From the NCBI GenBank assembly GCA_964449285.1, contig CAYUZX010000009.1, positions 4,056 through 68,055 of the forward strand: a stretch of DNA of 64,000 nt, read 5' to 3'. Shown piece after piece: positions 8,502 to 16,427 of the stretch. Position numbers and translations under genes: made by a program. The DNA is from QYOJ01 sp964449285. Lineage in GTDB: Bacteria; Bacteroidota; Bacteroidia; Bacteroidales; FEN-979. Every line of letters starts with the position of its first letter. Within the stretch, counting starts at the first letter, position 1. The notes beneath the pieces were generated by a model. That model was not told where the DNA came from and did no database searches. It saw nothing but the letters and a program-made list of their open reading frames with translations.

Positions 8502-10021
8502 GGCCCCTGATCCTGATCAATAATCATTTTCCGGTAACTATCCATATTTCGTTTATGTTTCTGAATATGCCGGTTGTAACCAAGCATTGTAAGAAGGAAC
8601 CCCAGCCCTTTGTCGATTGCCATTTTGTTGGAACGGATCAGGCTGATGATATAGAAGAATAGTTTCCGTTTTTTACGATCCGATGTGAAGAGGAATTCCT
8701 TCAGTGTGATCCAGGAGAGACGGGTTTTCATCCAGGCGGAGATTTCACCCCCTTGCCGTGTGAATGTTCCGTTCCTATAGAGATTTTGAGCTTTTTGAAG
8801 AACTGTATCAAACGAATAGAGCCGTTCGATGGTAGCCATGTACTTGTCAAATAGTTCAATCTGTGACATCTTCATGTAGTGGATAGTGGGAAAATGGCCC
8901 ACGCCAAGCTCTGGGTTACAGTTCATTAAACGACCTTCCTGCTGGTATCGCTTATAAATTTCAGATCCGGGAGGAGCATTCAGCAAGTGAAGGTTGACAT
9001 TTGGGAGGTTATGTTTTAGCGTAAAATCATAGATCCTGTCGAACTCCTCCATGGTGTCGTTGTCAAATCCCACAACAAAGCTGGCGTTGATGTGGATTCC
9101 ATGTGCATGGATCTTCTGAATGGCCTCTTCATAGATAGTCCCACGCTGGTTATGATGTTTGTTAGACGCATCCAAACTTTCGGGGTTTAGCGATTCAAAT
9201 CCAATTAGGATATTGAAACACCCTGCGTCTGCCATTGCCTTCAGGAGTTCATCATCTTTCGCAACATCAATGCTGCACATGCATCCCCATGAGATCTTCA
9301 GCGGCTTGATTGCTTCCATCAACTTTTTGGCATAACGCTTATTGATGGTTAGGTTATCATCGACGAAGAAGAAATATTTCGAAGGTGCAGCCGTGATCTC
9401 TTCCACCACATTATTGAGTTCACGATACCTCATTTTTTGTCCGAAGGTCTTGGTTACCAAGCAGAAATCGCAGTTAAAAGGACATCCTCTGGAGACCTGG
9501 AGCGCAACCTGGAATATCCGTTTCATATTGACGAGGTCCCAGCGGGGTGGTTTCTGGGTCTTGTAATCAACGTAGGAATTCAGTTCATAGATCTGCTGCA
9601 AACTTCCTTGCTCGAAATCCTCCAGCAGTCTTTCCCATTTTTCTTCTGCCTCGCCAACAACCACAGTATCACCATGTTCCAGTGCTTTCTCAATCTGAAA
9701 GGAGGCGTATGGACCTCCATAAACTACTTTTGCCCCCATGTTATGGAAATGGTCTCCCAGTTCGAATGCCCTATTGGCAGTAGCTGCCAGCGTAGTGATT
9801 CCTACGATATCAGGTTTAATACGTGTAGGGATCTCCTCGATCTCCTCATCGTAGATATGGATATCGTAATGTTCAGGTGTGAGTGCAGCAACAGTAGGCA
9901 GTGCCAGCGGGACCATAAACCTCTTTTTCCCGAACATCTTTGCAAGTTCGGTATGAGCAGGGTAGTTGACAAACCGCTGGCGGGGACTGAGTAGAAATAG
10001 GGTATATTGTTTATCGGTCAT
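8480..10021 (-). CDS. B12-binding radical SAM protein with C-terminal extension (HpnP/HpnJ-like class)
   Basis: A 513-residue enzyme: cobalamin-binding domain (about 1-150; IVGITTLAATANRA, VVYGGPYAS, VVGEAEE), radical SAM barrel with cluster motif CPFNCDFC (about residue 190), and an added ~120-residue C-terminal region (DUF4070-like) rich in Lys and with a hydrophobic stretch. This architecture is typical of hopanoid C-2 methylase-like and related lipid-modifying enzymes. It is not a close paralogue of the other two complete radical SAM proteins here. Its 3' end overlaps the dehydrogenase gene, so it belongs to the operon. Probable role: methylation or rearrangement of the polyketide or lipid chain; the substrate is unknown. 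Confidence 0.85.
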   Translation of the reverse strand: MTDKQYTLFLLSPRQRFVNYPAHTELAKMFGKKRFMVPLALPTVAALTPEHYDIHIYDEEIEEIPTRIKPDIVGITTLAATANRAFELGDHFHNMGAKVVYGGPYASFQIEKALEHGDTVVVGEAEEKWERLLEDFEQGSLQQIYELNSYVDYKTQKPPRWDLVNMKRIFQVALQVSRGCPFNCDFCLVTKTFGQKMRYRELNNVVEEITAAPSKYFFFVDDNLTINKRYAKKLMEAIKPLKISWGCMCSIDVAKDDELLKAMADAGCFNILIGFESLNPESLDASNKHHNQRGTIYEEAIQKIHAHGIHINASFVVGFDNDTMEEFDRIYDFTLKHNLPNVNLHLLNAPPGSEIYKRYQQEGRLMNCNPELGVGHFPTIHYMKMSQIELFDKYMATIERLYSFDTVLQKAQNLYRNGTFTRQGGEISAWMKTRLSWITLKEFLFTSDRKKRKLFFYIISLIRSNKMAIDKGLGFLLTMLGYNRHIQKHKRNMDSYRKMIIDQDQGPWKKIVK

Positions 10022-10095
10022 CTTGTATCAAAGCATTAGGACATAGTACCTCAAAATTCCCCGCCTTATTGGCTGACAAGCCTGAAGAGGATTTA

Positions 10096-10155
10096 CTCCC
10101 CCTTTAGGGGGTTGGAGGGTATTTCGCATTTCGTATTTCGTCATTCGTAATTGAG
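10096..10155. repeat. Composite micro-repeat: CCCCCTTTAGGGGG palindrome plus ATTTCG/ATTCGT units
   Basis: The 119-base gap between two cluster genes holds a G/C palindrome (10098-10111, CCCCCTTTAGGGGG) followed by GTTGGAGGG, then several ATTTCG/ATTCGTAATT units running into the end of the KAS III-like gene, so its last residues (LNYE) and stop are encoded by repeat. The palindrome resembles the insert at 38789-38820. Confidence 0.75.
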
Positions 10156-11331
10156 TATATAACCTGCTTGCATGAATTTACTTACTTCGGTTACGAAGCT
10201 GAGGATGATGTCGCCTTGATTTAGTTTCTCCTCTTTGCGGATCTGATCGAGAGAGAGAAAAGCCATTGGTGGTCCGATATATCCCATTGTCGCCATTTTG
10301 GAGTATAGCGTGTTCCGGTCGATCCCCAGCTCGCTGCATTCATCCATCACCAGTTCCGAGATGTGTTTAGAGGGAAAATTTATCTGGAAAAACCTGATTT
10401 TCAGGGGATCGACCGGATGCAGGGCCAGCATTCGTTTCAAGCCGTTCAGAAAGACTGATCCATCGGTTTCGTGAAAATTAGCCCGAAGTTCCTCCTGGAA
10501 CATCTGGGCCAGGTGGTGGTAACCTTTTTCATATTCCTCCCTGGGGTTCATCCAGTAAGCAGGACGCTTATTCCCCATCGCCGAAGGCTTCATCCCCCCG
10601 GTTGATTCCATATATGTGTAGTCCAGATACAATCCCAAACCACAGTGTTCATGCTCTGCCTGCAATACAAGAGCAGAGGCACCGTCGCTGAGGAAATAGC
10701 GTAAAAATAGCTCCTCTTTCTTAACAAGCTGTTGGTTATAGTACTCAGCTACCAGTTCTGAGGATGACATGCTCGATGAAATCACTAATGCATTCCTGTA
10801 ACGGCCTGACCTAAGCATTTCTTGCGCCAGCAAAAGGGCTTTATAGGCAGATGTACAATTTGCATGCACAGAGAGCTCCCCACAGCGTTCGATACCCAAT
10901 GCCTCCTGGATCCGAACCGAGGCAGTTGGCATCTGGTCCTGGTGTGCACTGCCATATACGATCAATTCGATCTCTTCCGGATCCATTCCGGCATCTGAGA
11001 TGGCTTGCCGGGCTGCTTTCACCGACATTGTCACATTATCCTCCGTGAATTTTCGGGTAATGGGATCCAGGGCAAAATGATAATATTCCACCTCAAGCAT
11101 CTCTTTCATCAGGATCCTGATTCGGTTCAGCCATTTTTGAATTTTTTCTGGCGCTTCTGTAATCTCACCCAGATAATAGTCAACCTGATCTGGAAGAATA
11201 GCATCTCCCGGTAGAAAGGACCCGCTACCTATGATTTTAACGGATGCCGGATGCCAGAAACCGGATATCGGATTCGCGATGAGCGATACCGGATTTAAAG
11301 CATTTGAGGATCTGTTCTTTCGTATAGCCAA
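10141..11331 (-). CDS. KAS III-like condensing-fold protein with altered triad
   Basis: A 396-residue thiolase-fold protein of the FabH/DarB class. The nucleophile is present (Cys159 in HANCTSAYKAL). The catalytic His of FabH aligns with Asn318 (FFQINFPSKH in place of a PHQAN motif), and the second Asn with Tyr351 (MGYIGPP in place of HGNTSAAS). Without His and Asn it may not decarboxylate malonyl-ACP and could instead transfer acyl groups or join two preformed chains. The first 30 residues come partly from a dispersed repeat. DarB-type proteins join two beta-ketoacyl chains in dialkylresorcinol synthesis, but the DarA partner is not in the window. HMG-CoA synthase is a weaker alternative. 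Confidence 0.8.
   Translation of the reverse strand: MAIRKNRSSNALNPVSLIANPISGFWHPASVKIIGSGSFLPGDAILPDQVDYYLGEITEAPEKIQKWLNRIRILMKEMLEVEYYHFALDPITRKFTEDNVTMSVKAARQAISDAGMDPEEIELIVYGSAHQDQMPTASVRIQEALGIERCGELSVHANCTSAYKALLLAQEMLRSGRYRNALVISSSMSSSELVAEYYNQQLVKKEELFLRYFLSDGASALVLQAEHEHCGLGLYLDYTYMESTGGMKPSAMGNKRPAYWMNPREEYEKGYHHLAQMFQEELRANFHETDGSVFLNGLKRMLALHPVDPLKIRFFQINFPSKHISELVMDECSELGIDRNTLYSKMATMGYIGPPMAFLSLDQIRKEEKLNQGDIILSFVTEVSKFMQAGYILNYE
11241..11296. repeat. GATGCCG/GGATATCGGATT-type micro-repeat inside a coding region
   Basis: Units CGGATGCCGGATGCC, ACCGGATATCGGATT and GCGATGAGCGATACC follow one another. On the minus strand they encode the NPVSLIANPISGFWHPAS segment at the N-terminus of the KAS III-like protein, directly before its first conserved strand (VKIIGSGSFLPG). 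Confidence 0.8.
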
Positions 11332-11368
11332 AATCTTATAGCTTTCAACTTATATCATTTTTTGCGAA

Positions 11369-12037
11369 TCACGTTTCACGCATCGCGTATCTTTGCAAAT
11401 AGACCTTCCTCATCCCTGGTATATAGTTTTCCGGAAGCCATTGGGCAAACTCTTCAGCCCTTGTCAATAACTCTTTCCTTGGTAAAATCATATCTACAAC
11501 TCCCAGATTCAGTGCTGTTGGAGCGTCAAATGTGCGTCCTGTAAGGATGTAGTCGAGTGCCTGGGCTTTGCCAGCCAGACTAACGAATCGCTGGATGCCG
11601 CCTATCCCTGGGATCAAGTTGAACGTCGATTCCGGCAAGCCGAAAATAGCTTCTTCTCCGCAAAAACGAAAATGACTGAAAAGAGCCAGTTCCAGGGCTG
11701 AACCAAGACAGATTCCCCGTATCGCACTGATTACAGGAAGAGAGAGTATCTCAAAGTAATTGATTTTCATGTAATTGGATCTCAAAAATATTTCCGCCTC
11801 TTTATTGTGTGAGATCTCTTGTAATAGCTCGTCAAGGTCGGCGCCCGATGAGAAATGACGTCCCTTTCCGGAGATGATGATTGCCTTTAAGTCAGATGAC
11901 CCTATAATGATCTCTTTCACCGTTGTCATATCGCTGAAAAACTCAACCGTCATCTTGTTGGAAGGGGGCTGAGTCATTACGAGATGTCCGATACGGTTCA
12001 TCACGTTCCACTCGATAGTATGAAATGAACGGCTCAC
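11369..12037 (-). CDS. Enoyl-CoA hydratase/isomerase family protein (second copy)
   Basis: A 222-residue crotonase. The oxyanion-hole segments GRHFSSGADL and GICLGSALEL are present, as are both usual catalytic Glu positions (in SALEL and in GLPESTFNLIPGIGG). It is shorter than typical (~260 residues), ending soon after the LQRYA helix; its last residues come from a repetitive ATCACGTTTCACGCATCGCG stretch. It is a tandem paralogue of the next upstream gene (12042-12797) and lies 4 bases after it. The pair could hydrate/dehydrate ACP- or CoA-bound enoyl intermediates or, as ECH1/ECH2 pairs do in beta-branching, dehydrate and decarboxylate. Confidence 0.87.
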   Translation of the reverse strand: MSRSFHTIEWNVMNRIGHLVMTQPPSNKMTVEFFSDMTTVKEIIIGSSDLKAIIISGKGRHFSSGADLDELLQEISHNKEAEIFLRSNYMKINYFEILSLPVISAIRGICLGSALELALFSHFRFCGEEAIFGLPESTFNLIPGIGGIQRFVSLAGKAQALDYILTGRTFDAPTALNLGVVDMILPRKELLTRAEEFAQWLPENYIPGMRKVYLQRYAMRET

Positions 12038-12041
12038 GATA

Positions 12042-12797
12042 TTATGATTCAGATTCAGATTCCGATAGTCGCCTGATATACTCCTCTTTAGCTAACGCAC
12101 AAAAGATCTTTGTCTCTTCGGCTATCGCCTGTTCAGGTGGTAGCGTGGCGGAATTCCTGAGGGCTTGCATTACCGACCTGATGATCCGGGGAGGCAAATT
12201 TTTTGTCATTCGGCGGAGCAGAGAAAAAGCATATGCGAATACCTCTTTCCTGGGCACAATGAAATCGATCAACTTCATACTCAAGGCCTCTTCAGTACTG
12301 ATCATATTGCCAGACATGATCATTTGGAGTGCATGGGCTGTGCCAACGGTAGCTGGTAACCTCACAGTTCCTCCCATTCCCGGAATCAGGCCGTGATTGG
12401 TTTCAGGGGAAGCAAAGAGTGCATTTTCAGCGGCCACACGAATGTGACAAGCCAATGCCAATTCAAGCCCGCCTCCAAGACAAACGCCGTGAATTGCAGC
12501 TACCAGGGGCAGATAGGTACTAAGAAGGAGGTCAATAACAGCATTCCCCGCGATGAGCTTCTTTTCGAGGTCCTCATCATTGGAAATTATCTTAAAAAGT
12601 CGCTTCAGGTCACCTCCAGCCGAAAAATGTTTGCCTTTTCCATGAATCAAAATCCCTTTTAATTTGGGATCAGTGATCCACAACTGTAAAAGATCCAGCT
12701 GAACAAACTCTGGCTCATACAGATAGTTTTCCGGTGGATTGTTAATCGTTAATATCCCGATCTCTTCCCTGACCTCCCATTGGATACGACCGCTCAT
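12042..12797 (-). CDS. Enoyl-CoA hydratase/isomerase family protein (first copy)
   Basis: About 251 residues from the ATG at 12797, chosen because it gives MSGRIQWEV at the usual crotonase start and avoids overlap with the thioesterase; an in-frame ATG at 12908 exists. GKHFSAGGDL, GVCLGGGLELAL and SPETNHGLIPGMGG supply the oxyanion hole and both catalytic Glu residues. The C-terminus ends in alternating Ser-Glu (SESESES) encoded by a GATTCA tandem repeat. It is paralogous to the downstream hydratase (shared HGKGKHFS, LELAL, GLIPGMGG, IVPRKE). Likely acts on enoyl thioesters of the cluster pathway. Confidence 0.87.
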   Translation of the reverse strand: MSGRIQWEVREEIGILTINNPPENYLYEPEFVQLDLLQLWITDPKLKGILIHGKGKHFSAGGDLKRLFKIISNDEDLEKKLIAGNAVIDLLLSTYLPLVAAIHGVCLGGGLELALACHIRVAAENALFASPETNHGLIPGMGGTVRLPATVGTAHALQMIMSGNMISTEEALSMKLIDFIVPRKEVFAYAFSLLRRMTKNLPPRIIRSVMQALRNSATLPPEQAIAEETKIFCALAKEEYIRRLSESESES

Positions 12798-12816
12798 AGT
12801 CAAATTGGCTAATTTG

Positions 12817-13215
12817 TTAAAAGATTGCTTTGAACTCTTTCGGAATATCGACAGGCTTGTGGTCATCACCAATGAAGATGGTTTTAATCTCTCCCCGGGC
12901 CAGAGCAAGTCCCGTTTGTTTATTCAATATTTTCTGCCTGAATTTCAGGTACGGCTCCTCGCATACAGCACGGGTCTGAATCTCAATCTCATCATAAAGT
13001 TTTGCCTCACGCATATAGCGGACATGGACATCCGTGACAACAAGTAAAATATTGCTGGCATGGACTAGATTATTTAATTCCAGGTCCTTGAACATATCCC
13101 ATCGCGCATGTTCAAAATAATTCAGGTAGACTGAGTTATTTACATGTCCGTAGGAATCAAGTTCATACCCCCTTACCGAGGTAGTGGTGATATGGATTTT
13201 TGGGGAAGTATTCAT
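12817..13215 (-). CDS. 4HBT/FadM-type hotdog thioesterase
   Basis: A 132-residue single-hotdog protein. The YbgC/FadM signature YELDSYGHVNNSVYLNYFE carries the usual Asp and the conserved His-x-Asn. It should hydrolyse an acyl thioester, releasing a chain from ACP or CoA. Its start overlaps the upstream dehydratase-like gene by four bases (ATGA), showing translational coupling. Aryl polyene clusters regularly carry such a thioesterase. A second one lies at 23223-23642. Confidence 0.88.
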   Translation of the reverse strand: MNTSPKIHITTTSVRGYELDSYGHVNNSVYLNYFEHARWDMFKDLELNNLVHASNILLVVTDVHVRYMREAKLYDEIEIQTRAVCEEPYLKFRQKILNKQTGLALARGEIKTIFIGDDHKPVDIPKEFKAIF

Positions 13216-13613
13216 GCGACAAGCGATTTGTATTTAAAAAAAACATGTTCATCGTCTGAAATAGAAGCAGTTACCTTGATACACCCATCATCATTTTCTT
13301 TCAGGATACAATCAACTGTAAGTTCAGGGTGTTCATGTGGATTGATCATGGAGAGGAACTTAATATTATCTGCTTCCAGGAGCCGAACTTTTTTATTGGT
13401 AATCTCAGATATGATCTCAGTGATCATGCGGAGTTGGCACACACCCGGAACAACCGGATTTCCCGGAAAATGACCCGTGTAGATTGGATGTCCTGAATCC
13501 AGCAAGATGGTAACATGGTAAGAGGAGGTGAGACTGACATGTGTCTCGTCACCATCATTTTCAGCGATTTGTAGAATTCGAAAAAAGGTACCCTTCAACA
13601 TAGCAGATAACAC
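13212..13613 (-). CDS. FabZ/ApeI-like hotdog dehydratase homologue
   Basis: A 133-residue hotdog protein with the FabZ-type core GHFPGNPVVPGV preceded by HPIY. The catalytic His of GHFPG is present. The acidic residue of FabZ (Glu in PGVLxxEA) is not at its normal place: here PGV is followed by CQLRMITE. The ApeI-type dehydratases of aryl polyene clusters also differ from FabZ at this position, so it may still act as a 3-hydroxyacyl-ACP dehydratase. It is coupled to the thioesterase gene. An inactive, binding-only role is possible. Confidence 0.82.
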   Translation of the reverse strand: MLSAMLKGTFFRILQIAENDGDETHVSLTSSYHVTILLDSGHPIYTGHFPGNPVVPGVCQLRMITEIISEITNKKVRLLEADNIKFLSMINPHEHPELTVDCILKENDDGCIKVTASISDDEHVFFKYKSLVA

Positions 13614-13650
13614 AGAATGTTATGGGCAAAGGTACAGAAAAAGAGGTTGG

Positions 13651-14265
13651 TTAGAAATACATTTTTATTCCGGTCAAAATACTGTCTACTGCGACAGAAG
13701 CCAGAATCAGCCCGCTGATACGGCTCAGTATACTGGCACCGGTATCACCGATTGTTTTTTGAATGCGGGTTGCGAACAGCAGGAGTACCAGCGTTACGCC
13801 AAGCACCACAAGCATTACCAGCGATGTAATCGCCTGGTCCATGATGTTGAACCGATGGTTGTCGGTCAGTAGAACTGCTGCCATCATCGCTCCCGGGGAA
13901 GCAATAGACGGAACAGAGATCGGGAAGACAGCTATATCATCATTAGCTTTTTTGGTCTTCAAACGTGAAATTTCATGTTCCGGTTTACTCTCACCGAAAA
14001 TCATGGTTAGCCCGAAAATGAAGAGCACCAATCCACCTGCAATCTGGAATGCAGAGAGAGGTATCGACATCGCTTCCAGAAAAAACTGCCCGACAATTAC
14101 AAATCCTAATAATATAAGGGTTGAGATTACGAAGGCTTTCAGCGCGACCTTCTTTCTCATCACAGCATCGTACCCTATTGTGTATGCCAGGAAAACGGGG
14201 ATTGTCCCAACAGGGTCAATGACTGCAAAAAAGTAGACGAAATCTTTAACAATGGGATCCCACAT
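13651..14265 (-). CDS. MarC family integral membrane protein
   Basis: A 204-residue protein with six predicted membrane helices and MarC/NAAT family landmarks: DFVYFFAVIDPVGTIPVFLAYT near the start (key residues IDPVGTIP), GLTMIFGES, and ISVPSIASPGAMMAAVLL. The family's transport role is unsettled. It sits between the lipoprotein and dehydratase genes with gaps of 6 and 37 bases, so it is carried by the cluster transcript. Aryl polyene clusters usually encode an MMPL exporter, which is absent here; MarC as replacement is speculation. Confidence 0.85.
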   Translation of the reverse strand: MWDPIVKDFVYFFAVIDPVGTIPVFLAYTIGYDAVMRKKVALKAFVISTLILLGFVIVGQFFLEAMSIPLSAFQIAGGLVLFIFGLTMIFGESKPEHEISRLKTKKANDDIAVFPISVPSIASPGAMMAAVLLTDNHRFNIMDQAITSLVMLVVLGVTLVLLLFATRIQKTIGDTGASILSRISGLILASVAVDSILTGIKMYF

Positions 14266-14271
14266 AAATGA

Positions 14272-15021
14272 TTAATTGATAGAGAGTAAAGATAGAGAAA
14301 ACTGTAATCTTATGATGGAGTTGACAAGTGTGATTCGCAACGGGAATTTATTCTGATAACCGGTGAATGTGATCAAAGCCTGATCAGCGATGTTAGAATT
14401 ACCGCGAATTTCAACCAGCGTATCCCCTGATGATGTAAACAGATCCCATCTCTTTAGTTCCCCCTGCTTACTCTTGTAAACCAGGAAGTTTGATTCATCC
14501 TGAACGTAATGTTTGCTTGGTTCGGAAGCCTCTTCAGATGCAAAAAGCAGCCTGAAATCAGTTTTCATGATCTTCCAAAGCATCTTTTTATTTAACGGCT
14601 CAAAGCAATAATTTACCTTGAAGTAATTGGTCCCGATCTCAATATCAAAATAGGTCATCCCAAACTCATTGCTGAAAACAACTCTGTAGGAATTTAACCA
14701 GGTGGGATGAGTTTCTACCCTTTCGATGGCCGAATCTGGCATCAGGAAACCGGAATCCGGCATCTTTTTAATAAACACCAATCCAGTCAGATGATGCTCC
14801 CCGATATTCAAGGCTGCTTTGAAAAGGGCTTTGTCAAATGTAAGGGCGGAGAAGGGAGTGGGTAGCGGGCAGTTAACTGTAGGCAGTAGGCAGTTGGCAG
14901 TTGGCAAATGGGTTTCAGCCGATTTTTGATCAGAAACTGACACCAGATGTGGGGGTTTTATTGACTGGCATCCGGTGAATATGATCAGAGTAACGAAGCT
15001 AGCGAAGAATAAATACCTCAT
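14272..15021 (-). CDS. Outer-membrane lipoprotein of the aryl polyene cluster type
   Basis: A 249-residue lipoprotein with signal peptide and lipobox ending FTGC (Cys18). The mature part is mostly beta-strand-like and partners a LolA-like protein encoded just upstream (23-base overlap); DUF3261-type lipoproteins with LolA homologues are a regular part of aryl polyene clusters, so that family is the likely one, though no strict motif was identified. Two repeat-derived segments are inside it: LPTANCLLPTVNCPLPTP just after the lipid anchor and MPDSGFLMPDSAIE further on. They look like in-frame insertions. Confidence 0.65.
   Translation of the reverse strand: MRYLFFASFVTLIIFTGCQSIKPPHLVSVSDQKSAETHLPTANCLLPTVNCPLPTPFSALTFDKALFKAALNIGEHHLTGLVFIKKMPDSGFLMPDSAIERVETHPTWLNSYRVVFSNEFGMTYFDIEIGTNYFKVNYCFEPLNKKMLWKIMKTDFRLLFASEEASEPSKHYVQDESNFLVYKSKQGELKRWDLFTSSGDTLVEIRGNSNIADQALITFTGYQNKFPLRITLVNSIIRLQFSLSLLSIN
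14730..14764. repeat. GGCATC-AGGAAACC-GGAATCCGGCATC micro-repeat in lipoprotein gene
   Basis: The reverse form of the GATGCCG unit (GGCATCAGG, CCGGAATCCGGCATC) inside the lipoprotein gene. It encodes the MPDSGFLMPDSAIE segment, matching the peptide style (SGF, PDS/PAS) found in other repeat-bearing genes of the window. Confidence 0.7.
14862..14908. repeat. GGCAGTTGGCAGT tandem micro-repeat in lipoprotein gene
   Basis: About six 6-8 base units of GGCAGT(T/A) with small variations (GGGCAGTTAACT, AGGCAGTAGGCAG, TTGGCAGTTGGCA). On the coding strand they give LPTANCLLPTVNCPLP, placed ~25 residues after the lipidated Cys. Confidence 0.85.
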
Positions 15022-15628
15022 CAGGTATAGGCTGATTTAACTGTTTCTTTGAAAAAGTAATCCGTGTAAAATCGCCCGCCGATTCAAACATCTCCAGTTT
15101 ATTAACGGTATAATCTGTTTTGGCGAAATAGATGATAATCTTATCCAGGTTTTCCTTCAATGTAGCAGAAACCGGGGTGAGTGATACGATATAATGACCA
15201 TTGCTCTGGTCGTAATCTGCTGTGAAAGAGGCATCATCCAGTAGTGTTCCATTTACGCTACCTATAATGATTCGGTTCACTTCTGCAAACACTCTGTTTG
15301 AATTTGTGTTAAACGATTTTACCTCCCCTTCATTCTGGATGCTGATCATATCCCCGCGGAGGGCGATGACATAAGAGAATGGATGAATATATTCCCACCG
15401 GAGAAACCGATCTTTTTTAAAGTAGAATCTCCCACGTGTGATAATTTTATCGTTCAGGATGCTCATCTCTTTCTCCTGGGTAAAGTCACTCGAGATGGTT
15501 GCAATCTTTGTCGCTGCCAGGGCTACGCCTTGTTTGATTTGTTGAATTGAACCCACATCCAGTGACTTGTGTTGTGCACCGGCAATATGAAATGAAAAGA
15601 GCAGTAAGATGGTTATCAGTCTAAACAT
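14999..15628 (-). CDS. LolA-like outer-membrane lipoprotein carrier protein
   Basis: About 209 residues from the ATG at 15628, chosen because it begins a clean signal peptide (FRLITILLLFSFHIAGAQ). The body follows the LolA pattern: an N-terminal SSDFTQEKEM strand, RGRFYFKKDRFLRWEY (key residues GRFYFK and LRWEY), then alternating strands to a C-terminal FTRITFSKK. LolA binds lipid acyl chains in a half-open beta-barrel in the periplasm. In this cluster it probably carries the finished aryl polyene lipid or the lipoprotein encoded next, with which it overlaps. The dedicated copy here is separate from any housekeeping lolA. Confidence 0.83.
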   Translation of the reverse strand: MFRLITILLLFSFHIAGAQHKSLDVGSIQQIKQGVALAATKIATISSDFTQEKEMSILNDKIITRGRFYFKKDRFLRWEYIHPFSYVIALRGDMISIQNEGEVKSFNTNSNRVFAEVNRIIIGSVNGTLLDDASFTADYDQSNGHYIVSLTPVSATLKENLDKIIIYFAKTDYTVNKLEMFESAGDFTRITFSKKQLNQPIPDEVFILR

Positions 15629-16427
15629 AGGCTTCAATGTGAGCAAGTTGAGAAATTGGGACGATCTTGTAACCCTGTAGTTTCAGCCCGGCAATAAGTT
15701 TTTCCAGGAGTTGTGGGGAGCCAGATAAATGATCGTGTAACAGGATGATGGAACCGGGATTCACCTTTCTCAGTATCCTTGCTACAGTTTTTTCGGGATC
15801 ATGATGGATCGTGTCATAGGACCTCACGTTCCAACCGATGACATGATAGGAAAGTCTTCTAACTACTTTTGAGAGAGTTGGGTTGATAACTCCAAAGGGT
15901 GGGCGGAATAGTAGTGGAGATCTCCCGATAATATCCGATATAGCTTGTGCAGTATCTGCAAGTTCTTGTTTCATCCGCTTCCCTGTGAAGAAGTCAAACC
16001 ACACAGAGTGACTCCATGAATGATTCCCAATCAGGTGTCCGGCCGAATTCATCTCTTGAATCAATAATTCTTTCCCATGTAACTTTTTCCCGATCACAAA
16101 GAAGGTGGCAGGTAGTTGCTCCCGTTTCAGAATACTCAGGATAACAAGAGTGCTTGCAGGATCAGGGCCGTCGTCAAATGTTAGTGCACAGATCTTCTCT
16201 GTGGTTATGTTATGGCAGATTGACGCATGGTGAAAATTTGAGCCGATGAAAAATGCCATAAGTATTGATACCCCGATATAAAGGCAAAACAGGATCAGAA
16301 TGTAAACAAAGGTGTGAGAACAGAGATGTCCATTGAGCCACTCCATTCTGCATCCAACGAAATGAATCATGTTGAGTGCAAGGAGCAGGATAAAAAACAG
16401 TATGGTCAGATTTCGGAATGTAAACAT
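15621..16427 (-). CDS. NodB-domain polysaccharide deacetylase, membrane-anchored
   Basis: A 268-residue protein with two N-terminal membrane helices (about 8-28 and 40-65) and a NodB domain. All usual motifs are present: TFDDGPD (base and metal Asp), HSWSH (metal His pair), RPPFG, and LLHDH near the C-terminus. The family removes N-acetyl groups from carbohydrate, at the cytoplasmic-membrane outer face in this topology. Its start abuts the stop of the upstream Cys-less ketosynthase and its stop overlaps lolA. Possible substrate: the sugar or head group that carries the pigment lipid, or peptidoglycan; neither can be read from sequence. Confidence 0.87.
   Translation of the reverse strand: MFTFRNLTILFFILLLALNMIHFVGCRMEWLNGHLCSHTFVYILILFCLYIGVSILMAFFIGSNFHHASICHNITTEKICALTFDDGPDPASTLVILSILKREQLPATFFVIGKKLHGKELLIQEMNSAGHLIGNHSWSHSVWFDFFTGKRMKQELADTAQAISDIIGRSPLLFRPPFGVINPTLSKVVRRLSYHVIGWNVRSYDTIHHDPEKTVARILRKVNPGSIILLHDHLSGSPQLLEKLIAGLKLQGYKIVPISQLAHIEAYV

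Noticed and set aside
9437..9994. 185-codon open frame opposite the radical SAM gene
   Set aside because: Antisense to a well-supported conserved enzyme, with no domain or start context.
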